DNA of 64,000 nucleotides from Streptomyces griseoincarnatus (GTDB lineage: Bacteria; Actinomycetota; Actinomycetes; Streptomycetales; Streptomycetaceae). Within the stretch, counting starts at the first letter, position 1. Every line of letters begins with the position of its first letter. Made by a program: the position numbers and the translations under genes. Positions 1 through 6,792 of this stretch are shown in pieces. The notes under the pieces are model-generated. The model did not search any database and was not told the DNA's origin. It saw nothing but the letters and a program-made list of their open reading frames with translations. The stretch covers positions 372,001-436,000 of the forward strand of contig BMTH01000005.1 in the NCBI GenBank assembly GCA_014649575.1. Direction: 5' to 3'.

Positions 1-598
1 CCAGATGGTCGGCGAACGAGGCGGTCTCGTTCATCAGATGACTGGACACCAGCACGGTCCGCCCCTCGTCCGCGAGCCGCCGCAGCAGTCCGCGGATCCA
101 CACGATGCCCTCGGGGTCGAGGCCGTTGGACGGCTCGTCGAGCATCACCACCTCCGGGTCGCCGAGCAGCGCGGCGGCGATGCCGAGCCGCTGCCGCATG
201 CCGAGCGAATACGTCCGCACCCGGCGTCGGGCGGCCGGGGCCAGCCCGGTCTCCTCCAGCACCTCGGCCACCCGGCGGTCCGGGATGCGGTGCGTGGCCG
301 CCAGGATGCGCAGATGGTCGCGGCCGGTGCGGGAGCCGAGCGCGGCGCCGGGGTCCAGCAATGCGCCGACCGTGCGCAGGGGTTCGCGCAGGGACGCGTA
401 CGGCCGGCCGCCGAGGGCGGCCGCGCCGGAGGTGGGGTGGTCCAGGCCGAGCACGAGGCGCATGGTGGTGGACTTGCCGGCGCCGTTGGGACCGAGGAAG
501 CCGGTGACACGGCCGGGCGGCACGGTGAAGGTGAGGTCGTCGACGGCTCGTCGGGTGCCGTACTCCTTGGTGAGGTCGCGGACGTCGATGCTGGTCAT
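1..598 (-). CDS. ABC transporter ATP-binding protein (3' part outside window)
   Basis: Nucleotide-binding subunit of an ABC transporter, cytoplasmic face of the membrane; it would hydrolyse ATP to drive an unseen permease. The start is the ATG read leftward from 598 (MTSIDVRDLTKEYGTRRAV). Visible motifs: Walker A GPNGAGKST near residue 40, signature YSLGMRQRLG, Walker B VVMLDEPSNGLDP and switch-region SSH. The reading frame runs off the left edge, so about the last third is missing. The subfamily (LolD-like or drug-export, CcmA type) is typical of Streptomyces two-gene exporters next to NarL-type two-component systems, and the divergent kinase/regulator pair supports control of this exporter. 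The substrate cannot be told. Confidence 0.9.
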   Translation of the reverse strand, partial: MTSIDVRDLTKEYGTRRAVDDLTFTVPPGRVTGFLGPNGAGKSTTMRLVLGLDHPTSGAAALGGRPYASLREPLRTVGALLDPGAALGSRTGRDHLRILAATHRIPDRRVAEVLEETGLAPAARRRVRTYSLGMRQRLGIAAALLGDPEVVMLDEPSNGLDPEGIVWIRGLLRRLADEGRTVLVSSHLMNETASFADHL

Positions 599-617
599 GG
601 CATCAGCGTGGTGGACC

Positions 618-672
618 GGCCCCATGCGGGGCCTCCCCCGTACAGGGAGATCGTCTCCCCCGTGCGGGGGAG
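618..672. promoter_or_regulatory. Three consecutive inverted repeats, candidate response-regulator sites
   Basis: Between the divergent ABC ATPase and sensor kinase lie three inverted repeats: GGCCCC-ATGC-GGGGCC at 618-633, CTCCC-CCGTACA-GGGAG at 633-649, and CTCCCCC-GTGC-GGGGGAG at 655-672. The last two share CTCCCCCGT and start 22 bases apart, about two helical turns. This fits binding of a NarL-type dimer pair. Function is inferred from position only; RNA hairpins are an alternative. Confidence 0.4.
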
Positions 673-705
673 CCCGCTGTCGGCACCGGGTGTCAGGATG
701 ACGGA

Positions 706-1860
706 ATGGTTCGGCTGCTGCGCCCGCTGGTCCGCGGGAGGACGTACACCCGGCTGTTGCACATGTGGGTGCCGATGGCCGGGGTCAGCGTGTGGCTGTG
801 GATCCAGCCGGCGCTGCCGTGGGTGCCGCTGCTCGTGCTGGTGCCGCTGGGGCTGCTGCCGCGGGTGCGCGAGGCCGAGGTGATGCAGGCGAGGCTGCTG
901 CTCACCCCGGACGAGGCGGACCCGGACTTCGCCACGCGTCCGGCCACGGCCTGGCGGGACCGCTGGCGGACCGTGCTGTGGCTGGAGTTCCGCACGCTGC
1001 TCGGCGGGGTCGTCGCCTATGCCACGCTCTGGCTGCCGGTCATCGCGTACGCGCTGGCCGCGCGGACGGTGGGGCACGAGACCGAGGACCTGCCGAAGGT
1101 GTCGGGCCCGCCGGACTGGCGGTTCGGCCTGCTCGTCCCGCTGCCGCTCGTCGTGCTGTACGCGCTCGTGGCCGGTGGCGGCGCGGTCCTCACCGCCGTG
1201 GCGCGACGGCTGCTGGGCCCGTCGGTCGCCGAGCGTCTCGCGGCCGTCGAGGAGCGCACCGAGCAGCTGCTCGAGCGCACCCGGATCGCGCGCGAGCTGC
1301 ACGACTCCATCGGGCACGCGCTGACCGTGGCGGTCGTGCAGGCGGGGGCCGCCCGCGCGGCGAACAGCCCGGAGTTCACCGAACGCGCCCTCGCGGCCAT
1401 CGAGGAGACGGGCCGGGCCGCCCTGGAGGACCTGGAGCGGGTGCTCGGCGTGCTGCGCGAGTCGGAGCGGCCGGCGAGTGCCCGGCCGACGCTCACCGAC
1501 GCCGACCGGCTGCTGGAGTCCGCGCGCGCGTCGGGCGCGACGGTCGACGCCGAGGTCACCGGGCCGCTGGAGACCCTGCCGGGACCCGTCTCCCGCGAGG
1601 GTTACCGCATCCTCCAGGAGGCGCTGACCAACGTGCTGCGGCACGCGGGCGCGGTGCCCGCCCGCGTCCGGGTGGCCACCGGGGACGGCGCGCTGACGTT
1701 GGAGGTGCGCAATCCGCTGCCGGACGGCCGGCCCGCCCCGGGCCGTGGCAGCGGTCTGCGCGGGATACGCGAGCGGGCGGCGCTGCTCGGCGGGAGGGCG
1801 CACACCGGCCCGGACGGCGACGGCTGCTGGCAGGTGCGGGTCGAACTGCCCCTGGGCTGA
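706..1860 (+). CDS. NarL-type sensor histidine kinase
   Basis: Membrane histidine kinase (HisKA_3/HATPase) that autophosphorylates and passes phosphate to the regulator encoded next. 384 residues. Hydrophobic stretches at about 22-52, 97-119 and 140-168 are membrane segments; a short coiled linker leads to the phosphoacceptor box ARELHDSIGHAL with His199. The catalytic domain shows the N box EALTNVLRHA (about 306) and a G box GRGSGLRGIRERAALLGG near the end. The ATG at 706 sits just after AGGATGACGGA, so it may be leaderless or weakly ribosome-bound. The response regulator starts 14 bases downstream, so the two are one operon. No extracellular sensor domain of size is present, as in LiaS/DesK-like cell-envelope sensors. 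Confidence 0.93.
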   Translation: MVRLLRPLVRGRTYTRLLHMWVPMAGVSVWLWIQPALPWVPLLVLVPLGLLPRVREAEVMQARLLLTPDEADPDFATRPATAWRDRWRTVLWLEFRTLLGGVVAYATLWLPVIAYALAARTVGHETEDLPKVSGPPDWRFGLLVPLPLVVLYALVAGGGAVLTAVARRLLGPSVAERLAAVEERTEQLLERTRIARELHDSIGHALTVAVVQAGAARAANSPEFTERALAAIEETGRAALEDLERVLGVLRESERPASARPTLTDADRLLESARASGATVDAEVTGPLETLPGPVSREGYRILQEALTNVLRHAGAVPARVRVATGDGALTLEVRNPLPDGRPAPGRGSGLRGIRERAALLGGRAHTGPDGDGCWQVRVELPLG

Positions 1861-1874
1861 TCTACGCTGGCCGG

Positions 1875-2537
1875 ATGCCGGTCACAGTGCTCCTCGTCGA
1901 CGACGAACCCCTGGTGCGCGCGGGGCTCCGGGCCGTGCTGGAGGCGCAGCCGGACATCGAGGTCGCCGGGGAGGCGGCCGACGGTGCTGCGGTGATCCCG
2001 CTGGTGCGGCGGCTGCGGCCGGACGTGGTCGCCCTGGACGTACGGATGCCGCTGCTGGACGGCATCGAGGCCACGCGCGCGCTGCTGCGGACGGTGGCAG
2101 ACCCACCGAAGATCCTCGTGGTGACGACGTTCGAGAACGACGAGTACGTGTACGAGGCGCTGCGTGCCGGGGCGGACGGGTTCCTGCTGAAGCGGGCCCG
2201 GCCGGCGGAGATCGTGCACGCGGTACGGCTGATCGCCGAGGGCGAGTCACTGCTGTTCCCCGCCTCGGTACGGCAGCTGGCGGCCGAGTACGGCGAGGGC
2301 GGCGGGAACCGTGCGGCCCGCGCCGCGCTGGAGCGGGCCCGGCTCACCGGACGGGAGGGCGAGGTGCTCCGGCTGATGGCGCGTGGGCTGTCGAACGCGG
2401 AGATCGCCGCGCGTCTCGTGGTCGGCACGGAGACGGTGAAGTCGCATGTGAGCGCCGTGCTGGCGAAGCTGGGCGCGCGGGACCGGACGCAGGCGGTGAT
2501 CACGGCGTACGAGTCGGGGTACGTGGCACCGGGCTGA
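1875..2537 (+). CDS. NarL/LuxR-type response regulator
   Basis: DNA-binding response regulator, 220 residues, partner of the kinase just upstream. The receiver domain (1-120) has the acidic pair DD near residue 10, phosphoacceptor Asp55 in VVALDVRMPLLDG, the conserved Thr in VVTTFENDEYV and the Lys in GFLLKRA. The C-terminal LuxR helix-turn-helix (about 152-210) carries LTGREGEVLRLMARGLSNAE and TVKSHVSAVLAKLGARDRTQ. The start ATG at 1875 is 14 bases after the kinase stop. Likely targets are its own operon and the divergent ABC transporter through the inverted repeats at 618-672; that target assignment is inference. Confidence 0.94.
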   Translation: MPVTVLLVDDEPLVRAGLRAVLEAQPDIEVAGEAADGAAVIPLVRRLRPDVVALDVRMPLLDGIEATRALLRTVADPPKILVVTTFENDEYVYEALRAGADGFLLKRARPAEIVHAVRLIAEGESLLFPASVRQLAAEYGEGGGNRAARAALERARLTGREGEVLRLMARGLSNAEIAARLVVGTETVKSHVSAVLAKLGARDRTQAVITAYESGYVAPG

Positions 2538-2646
2538 GCGGGCCGTGTGAAAAGGCGGGGTGCCGGGGTGCCCGCCCGGTGGTCGCCGGTGTGCGCGGCG
2601 CCGAGTACGATCCGCCCAACACGCGCACGAGCTGGGAGGACGGACG

Positions 2647-3804
2647 GTGGGTCGGCTGACCGGCGGGGATCCCTCGCTGCTGCGGAGGATCAACTCCGCG
2701 GTGGTCCTGCACGCGTTGCGGGCCACGGACTGCGCGACGCTGACCGAGGTGACCCGGGTGACGGGGCTGTCCCGGCCGACCGTCGAGGGCGTCGTGGAAG
2801 GTCTGATCGAGGCGGGTCTGGTCGTGGAGGCGGCGGCCGACGAGGGCGCCGCACGCCGTCAGGGCCGCCCGGCGCGGCGGTTCCGCTTCCGCGCGGAGGC
2901 GGGGCATCTGCTGGGCCTGGAGATCGGCGTGCACCGGGTGGCCGCGCTGCTGGCCGACCTGGACGGCCGGGTGATCGGCGCGCAGGTGCGGGACGTGGAC
3001 GAGACGGTCGACGCCGACGAGCGTCTGGACCGGCTGCGTACAGCCGTCACGGAGCTGCTGCGGCGGGCCGGCGTACCGCGCGGCTCGCTGCGGGCGGTCG
3101 GCGTGGGCACCCCCGGGATCGTCGGCGCGGACGGCACGGTACGGCTGGGCACGGCGCTGCCCGGCTGGACGGGGCTGGGCCTCGGTGAGCGGCTGAGCCG
3201 GTTCTTCGAGTGCCCGGTGCTGGTGGAGAACGACGCCAACGCGGCGGTGGTCGCGGAGCACTGGAAGGGCTCGGCGAAGGGCCGCGACGACGTGGTGTTC
3301 GTGCTGGCGGGGCTGAGCCCGGGGGCCGGTTCGCTGATCGGCGGGCGGCTGCACCGGGGGTACGGCGGCGCGGCCGGCGAGATCGGGGCGCTGCATCTGC
3401 TGGGGCGTGAGGCGACACCGGAGACGTTGTTGTCGACCACGGACGAGCCGCTGCACCCGCTGGACGAGCAGGCCGTGGCCCAGGTGTTCGCGCAGGCGCG
3501 TCAGGGTGACCAGCGGGCGCTGGCGGCGATGGACCGGTTCATCCAGCGGCTGGTGCACGACGTGGCGGCGCTGGTGCTCGCGCTCGACCCGGAACTGGTC
3601 GTGATCGGAGGCTGGGCGGCCGGTCTTGACGGGGTGCTGGAGCCGCTGCGCCGTGAACTGGCCCGCTACTGCCTGCGCCCGCCGGAGGTCACCCTGTCCC
3701 TGCTGGGCGAGGCGGCGGTGGCGACGGGCGCGGTGCGGCTGGCGCTCGACCATGTCGAGGAGCAGCTGTTCGCCGTGGAGGGCACGGTGACGGCCCGGCG
3801 CTGA
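2647..3804 (+). CDS. ROK-family transcriptional regulator
   Basis: Repressor of the ROK (repressor, ORF, kinase) family, 385 residues. The N-terminal winged helix (about 10-65: LLRRINSAVVLHALRATDCA, then LTEVTRVTGLSRPTVEGVVE) precedes a sugar-kinase-like fold with LGLEIGVHRVAALLADLDG and VLVENDANAAVVAEHWKG. The GTG start at 2647 is chosen because GGGAGGA lies 6 bases before it. The usual ROK zinc motif (CxCGxxGC after GEIGH) is absent: the sequence goes from AAGEIGALHLLGREA straight into a variable stretch. This argues for a regulator that has lost kinase activity. The ligand is unknown but normally a sugar or sugar phosphate. It stands alone between the two-component pair and a convergent GntR gene. 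Confidence 0.88.
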   Translation: MGRLTGGDPSLLRRINSAVVLHALRATDCATLTEVTRVTGLSRPTVEGVVEGLIEAGLVVEAAADEGAARRQGRPARRFRFRAEAGHLLGLEIGVHRVAALLADLDGRVIGAQVRDVDETVDADERLDRLRTAVTELLRRAGVPRGSLRAVGVGTPGIVGADGTVRLGTALPGWTGLGLGERLSRFFECPVLVENDANAAVVAEHWKGSAKGRDDVVFVLAGLSPGAGSLIGGRLHRGYGGAAGEIGALHLLGREATPETLLSTTDEPLHPLDEQAVAQVFAQARQGDQRALAAMDRFIQRLVHDVAALVLALDPELVVIGGWAAGLDGVLEPLRRELARYCLRPPEVTLSLLGEAAVATGAVRLALDHVEEQLFAVEGTVTARR

Positions 3805-3867
3805 CCTGCGGGCGCGCCGTGGGGCGGAACCCCACGGCGCGCCGACGGTCCGTCAGGACACCATGAC

Positions 3868-4629
3868 TCAGGACGCCTGGCGCTCGGGGCCGTGGTGTAT
3901 CTCGACACCGCCCGAGTCGCCGAAGGTCAGGCGGCAGGTGTCCGCGCGGTAGGTGGCCACCGAGAGGGCGGCGGCACGGCCGCGGGCGATGTAGCGGGTG
4001 GTGACGACGAGGACGGGGGCGCCGGGCAGGCGGTCCAGTTCCCTCGCCTCGGCCGCGCCGGCCGAGCCGAGCTCCACCGCGTTCTCCTGGCGCTCCAGCT
4101 CCAGGCGCTGCAGTTCGCGCAGCACCGCGCGGGCGCGCGCCGCACCGGACGGGGCGTCGATGCCGGAGAGGTCGGGCACCGAGGCGGCCGGGACGTACAG
4201 CAGCTCGGACGCGACGGGCTGGCCGCGCGAGACGCGGGAGCGGCGCACGACGTGCACGGCCTCCTCGCTGCCGGTCACCAGGGGCTCGGCGAGCGCGGCG
4301 GGCGGCACCTCGAGCCGGCAGTCCACGGCGTGCCACGCGTCGTCCGGGCCGCCGGGCCAGGCGTGCTGCTCGCTGCCGACGGAGACGCCCATGCGCGGCG
4401 GGGCGACGGTGGTGCCCACGCCGCGGCGGCGCTGGAGCCGGCCTTCCAGCTCGAGCTGTTCCAGGGCCTGCCGGAGCGTGGCGCGCGCGACGCCGAAGCG
4501 GGCGGCTAGGTCGCGCTCGTTGGGCAGGATCTCGCCCACGGAGAACTCCGAGTCCAGCGCCTCGGTGAGCACGGTCTTCAGATGCCAGTACTTCGGTTCC
4601 GGCACCGATTCCAGCTGCGTGGTCCCCAC
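3868..4629 (-). CDS. GntR/HutC-family (UTRA) transcriptional regulator
   Basis: DNA-binding regulator of the HutC subgroup. The GntR helix-turn-helix is at the N terminus (LPNERDLAARFGVARATLRQ, LELEGRLQRRRGVGTTV) and a UTRA effector domain fills the rest (SEEAVHVVRRSRVSRGQPVA, ending LVVTTRYIARGRAAALSVAT). GTG at 4629 is preferred because GGAGGA lies just upstream; an in-frame GTG at 4695 would add 22 residues (MKQPLINKG...) including one TTA leucine codon, but has no ribosome site. It converges on the ROK gene. An operator-like repeat overlaps its promoter, suggesting autorepression. The ligand is unknown; sugar phosphates are common for this group. Confidence 0.88.
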   Translation of the reverse strand: MGTTQLESVPEPKYWHLKTVLTEALDSEFSVGEILPNERDLAARFGVARATLRQALEQLELEGRLQRRRGVGTTVAPPRMGVSVGSEQHAWPGGPDDAWHAVDCRLEVPPAALAEPLVTGSEEAVHVVRRSRVSRGQPVASELLYVPAASVPDLSGIDAPSGAARARAVLRELQRLELERQENAVELGSAGAAEARELDRLPGAPVLVVTTRYIARGRAAALSVATYRADTCRLTFGDSGGVEIHHGPERQAS

Positions 4630-4704
4630 CCTGTCCTCCACGATCGCCGTGTCCGGCGGCGTTTTAGCGCCCTTGTTTATTAAAGGTTGTTTCACTTCTC
4701 TGCG

Positions 4705-4739
4705 ACCATAGGGCGGCCGCAGGACTTGGTCAATACCAA
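4705..4739 (-). promoter_or_regulatory. Promoter and overlapping operator of the GntR gene
   Basis: Reading leftward, a -35 TTGACC (4733-4728) is followed after exactly 17 bases by a -10 TATGGT (4710-4705), a near-ideal vegetative promoter. A perfect inverted repeat TTGGT-N4-ACCAA covers 4726-4739 and overlaps the -35. HutC-type regulators bind repeats of this general form, so self-repression is likely. The binding itself is inferred. Confidence 0.6.
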
Positions 4740-4757
4740 TCAGCGGCGCGCCGGATC

Positions 4758-4784
4758 GCCCCCGGCGCGCGGTGCGCCGGGGGC
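4758..4784 (-). terminator. Hairpin terminator after the ECF41 sigma gene
   Basis: An 11-base-pair perfect stem GCCCCCGGCGC / GCGCCGGGGGC with a 5-base loop lies 24 bases past the stop of the minus-strand sigma factor gene. No T tract follows, as is usual in Streptomyces. Confidence 0.65.
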
Positions 4785-4807
4785 TCCTCCGGGAGGGCTC
4801 AGGGGGC

Positions 4808-5695
4808 CTACGGGAGCGCGGTGAGGGGGGCCAGCTTGTCGGGGTTGCGGATCACGTAGACCGTGCGGATGCGGTCGCCGTCGGCGTCGACCTGCACGAC
4901 CGTGTCGGGCTTCCCGCCGGACAGCACGAGCACGGCGGGACCGCCGTTGAGCTCGATCATGCGCACGGACACATCCGGCAGCCCCTTGCCGGCCACCCCG
5001 ACGAAGAAGCGGCCCACATGGTCGGCGCCGTCCAGGACCCGCAGCGGGGCGCGTGCCTTGCCGCCGCTGTCGCCGACGAGCCGGACGTCCGGGGCGAGCA
5101 GCTCCATCAGGCCCGCCAGGTCTCCTCCGGCGGCCGCGTCCAGGAAGCGTTCGGTGAGGTCTCGGCGGCGGGCGGGGTCGACGTCGTAGCGGGGGCGCCG
5201 CTCGTCGACATGGCGGCGGGCGCGGGCGCCGAGCTGGCGTACGGCCGCCTCGCCGCGGTCGAGCATGGCCGCGATGTCGGCGTACGGGTAGCCGAACGCC
5301 TCCCTCAGCACGAACACCGCGCGCTCCAGCGGGGAGAGCGTCTCCATGACGACGAGCACCGCGAGGGACACGGAGTCGGCGAGCACGGCGCGCTCCGCGG
5401 TGTCCGTCACGGTGTCGCCGAAGTCGGTGACGTAGGGCTCCGGGAGCCAGGGGCCGACGTAGGTCTCGCCGCGCGCCTTGATCTGCCGGAGCCGGTCGAC
5501 GGCGAGGCGGGTGGTGATCCGCACGAGGAACCCGCGTGGTTCGCGGACGTCGGTCCGGTCGCCGGCCGACCAGCGGATCCAGGCGTCCTGGACGACGTCC
5601 TCGGCGTCGGCCGCGCGGCCCAGCATCCGGTAGGCGATGCCCATGAGGACGGGGCGGTTTTCCTCGAAGAGGACGGTCGCGGTGTCGGCGGTCAC
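4808..5695 (-). CDS. ECF41-family (SigJ-like) RNA polymerase sigma factor
   Basis: Extracytoplasmic-function sigma factor, 295 residues with GTG start at 5695. Sigma region 2 (NRPVLMGIAYRMLGRAADAE, DVVQDAWIRW) and region 4 (LSPLERAVFVLREAFGYPYA) are followed by a SnoaL-like C-terminal extension. The ECF41 hallmarks are visible: WLPEP in the linker, a DSGGK motif in place of the usual DGGGK, and NPDKL near the end. In this group the extension takes the place of an anti-sigma factor and controls activity. ECF41 genes usually sit beside small oxidoreductase or decarboxylase genes; here the neighbour is a divergent alpha/beta hydrolase with a matching candidate promoter. Confidence 0.92.
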   Translation of the reverse strand: MTADTATVLFEENRPVLMGIAYRMLGRAADAEDVVQDAWIRWSAGDRTDVREPRGFLVRITTRLAVDRLRQIKARGETYVGPWLPEPYVTDFGDTVTDTAERAVLADSVSLAVLVVMETLSPLERAVFVLREAFGYPYADIAAMLDRGEAAVRQLGARARRHVDERRPRYDVDPARRRDLTERFLDAAAGGDLAGLMELLAPDVRLVGDSGGKARAPLRVLDGADHVGRFFVGVAGKGLPDVSVRMIELNGGPAVLVLSGGKPDTVVQVDADGDRIRTVYVIRNPDKLAPLTALP

Positions 5696-5724
5696 CCGGT
5701 CATCCCAGCGGACTTGTCTCGATG

Positions 5725-5750
5725 TGTCCAGGCGTGACGGGCTACCCGTC
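5725..5750 (+). promoter_or_regulatory. Candidate ECF41-dependent promoter for the hydrolase
   Basis: TGTCCA (5725-5730), 16 bases, then CGTC (5747-5750) lies upstream of the hydrolase gene with room for a leader of about 70 bases. As I recall, ECF41 promoters are described as TGTCACA at -35 and CGTC at -10 with 15-16 bases between. The -35 match is partial, so this is a candidate. Confidence 0.4.
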
Positions 5751-5825
5751 GGTAGCAATCGCTGACAAGCTGTCCATGACGTTGGGGCGAGGCCCCCATC
5801 CGCGAGTCCGAACGAGGAGCACCTC

Positions 5826-6656
5826 ATGTCCGCGACCGTCACCTACCAGGTCCCCTCTCCGCGGGGCCCGCAGTCCGTGACCCTGTCCTACGCGCGCGTG
5901 GGGCGCGGTGAACCGCTGCTTCTGCTGCACGGCATCGGGCACCACCGGCAGGCCTGGGACCCGGTGGTGGACATCCTGGCCACCGAGCGCGAGGTGATCG
6001 CCGTGGATCTGCCCGGCTTCGGCGCCTCGCCCGCCCTGCCCGACGGCCTCGACCACGACCTGCCCGCCATGACCGCCGCGCTGGGCGGCCTGTGCGAGGC
6101 GCTGGAGCTGGACCGGCCGCACGTCGCCGGCAACTCCCTGGGCGGGCTGCTCGCCCTGGAGATGGGGAGGGCGCGGCTGGTGCGGTCGGTGACGGCGCTG
6201 TCCCCCGCCGGGTTCTGGACGCAGGCCGAGCGGCGGTACGCGTTCACCGTGCTCTCCGCGATGCGGGGGATCGCGGGGCGGATGCCCGTGCGGGTGGTCG
6301 AGGGGCTGGCCCGGTCGGCGGTCGGACGGACCGTGCTGACCAGCACGATCTACGCCCGGCCCGGGCGGCGGTCGCCGGAGGCGGTGGTCGCCGAGACACG
6401 GGCGCTGGCCGAGGCGACCGGGTTCGCGCGGACGTTGCGGGCGGGCGGATCCGTGCAGTTCACGGAGGACGTGCGGGGTGTTCCGGTGACGGTCGCGTGG
6501 GGTGCGCGGGACCGGTTGCTCGTTCCCCGGCAGGGGGTGCGGGCGAAGCAGATCATCCCGCGGGCGCGGTTGGTGCGGTTGCCGGGGTGCGGGCATGTGC
6601 CGATGAACGACGATCCGGCGTTGGTGGCGCGGGTTCTGTTGGACGGCAGTCGCTAG
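5826..6656 (+). CDS. Alpha/beta hydrolase
   Basis: Soluble alpha/beta-hydrolase-fold enzyme, 276 residues. The oxyanion region LLLLHGIGHHRQAWDPV, nucleophile elbow GNSLGG (Ser at about 100), acid region WGARDRLLVP and catalytic His in GCGHVPMNDDP give a full triad. The start ATG at 5826 follows GAGGAGCACCTC. Esters, lactones or epoxides are all possible substrates; the sequence does not separate them. It is transcribed away from the ECF41 sigma gene, the arrangement expected for a direct target of that sigma factor. Confidence 0.88.
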   Translation: MSATVTYQVPSPRGPQSVTLSYARVGRGEPLLLLHGIGHHRQAWDPVVDILATEREVIAVDLPGFGASPALPDGLDHDLPAMTAALGGLCEALELDRPHVAGNSLGGLLALEMGRARLVRSVTALSPAGFWTQAERRYAFTVLSAMRGIAGRMPVRVVEGLARSAVGRTVLTSTIYARPGRRSPEAVVAETRALAEATGFARTLRAGGSVQFTEDVRGVPVTVAWGARDRLLVPRQGVRAKQIIPRARLVRLPGCGHVPMNDDPALVARVLLDGSR

Positions 6657-6690
6657 GTCGTACGTCCACCTCGGGCCGGTGGGGCTTCTC

Positions 6691-6710
6691 GCGCAGTTCC
6701 CCGCGCCCCT
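6691..6710 (+). repeat. Half copy of a dispersed GC-rich element
   Basis: GCGCAGTTCCCCGCGCCCCT, just after the hydrolase stop, is one arm of the dispersed hairpin element that occurs again at 30953-31217. Such sequences recur in many Streptomyces intergenic regions; here only one arm is present, so it cannot form the hairpin. Confidence 0.6.
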
Positions 6711-6721
6711 GGAGGTGTGTT

Positions 6722-6743
6722 GTTCATCCGGAGTTCGTCGAGC
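6722..6743 (+). promoter_or_regulatory. PHO box upstream of phoD
   Basis: Two direct repeat units of 11 bases, GTTCATC-CGGA and GTTCGTC-GAGC, match the Streptomyces PhoP-binding unit (GTTCACC plus four less conserved bases). A -10-like TAGGTG follows at 6749-6754. This predicts phosphate-starvation control by PhoR-PhoP, as described for phoD of S. coelicolor. A 12-base palindrome GGTGTGCACACC at 6757-6768 overlaps the likely leader. Confidence 0.7.
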
Positions 6744-6792
6744 GGGCGTAGGTGTGGGTGTGCACACCTGCCGCACCCACGGAGGCGTACTC

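Noticed and set aside
4630..4695. TTA codon in the GntR gene as a bldA switch
   Set aside because: It lies in a possible N-terminal extension from GTG 4695 that lacks a ribosome site; GTG 4629 with GGAGGA is the better start. It cannot be wholly excluded because 4695 is near the predicted transcription start.
6757..6768. Palindrome GGTGTGCACACC as a separate operator
   Set aside because: It lies downstream of the -10 and PHO box in the presumed leader; no regulator is suggested and it may be chance in GC-rich DNA.
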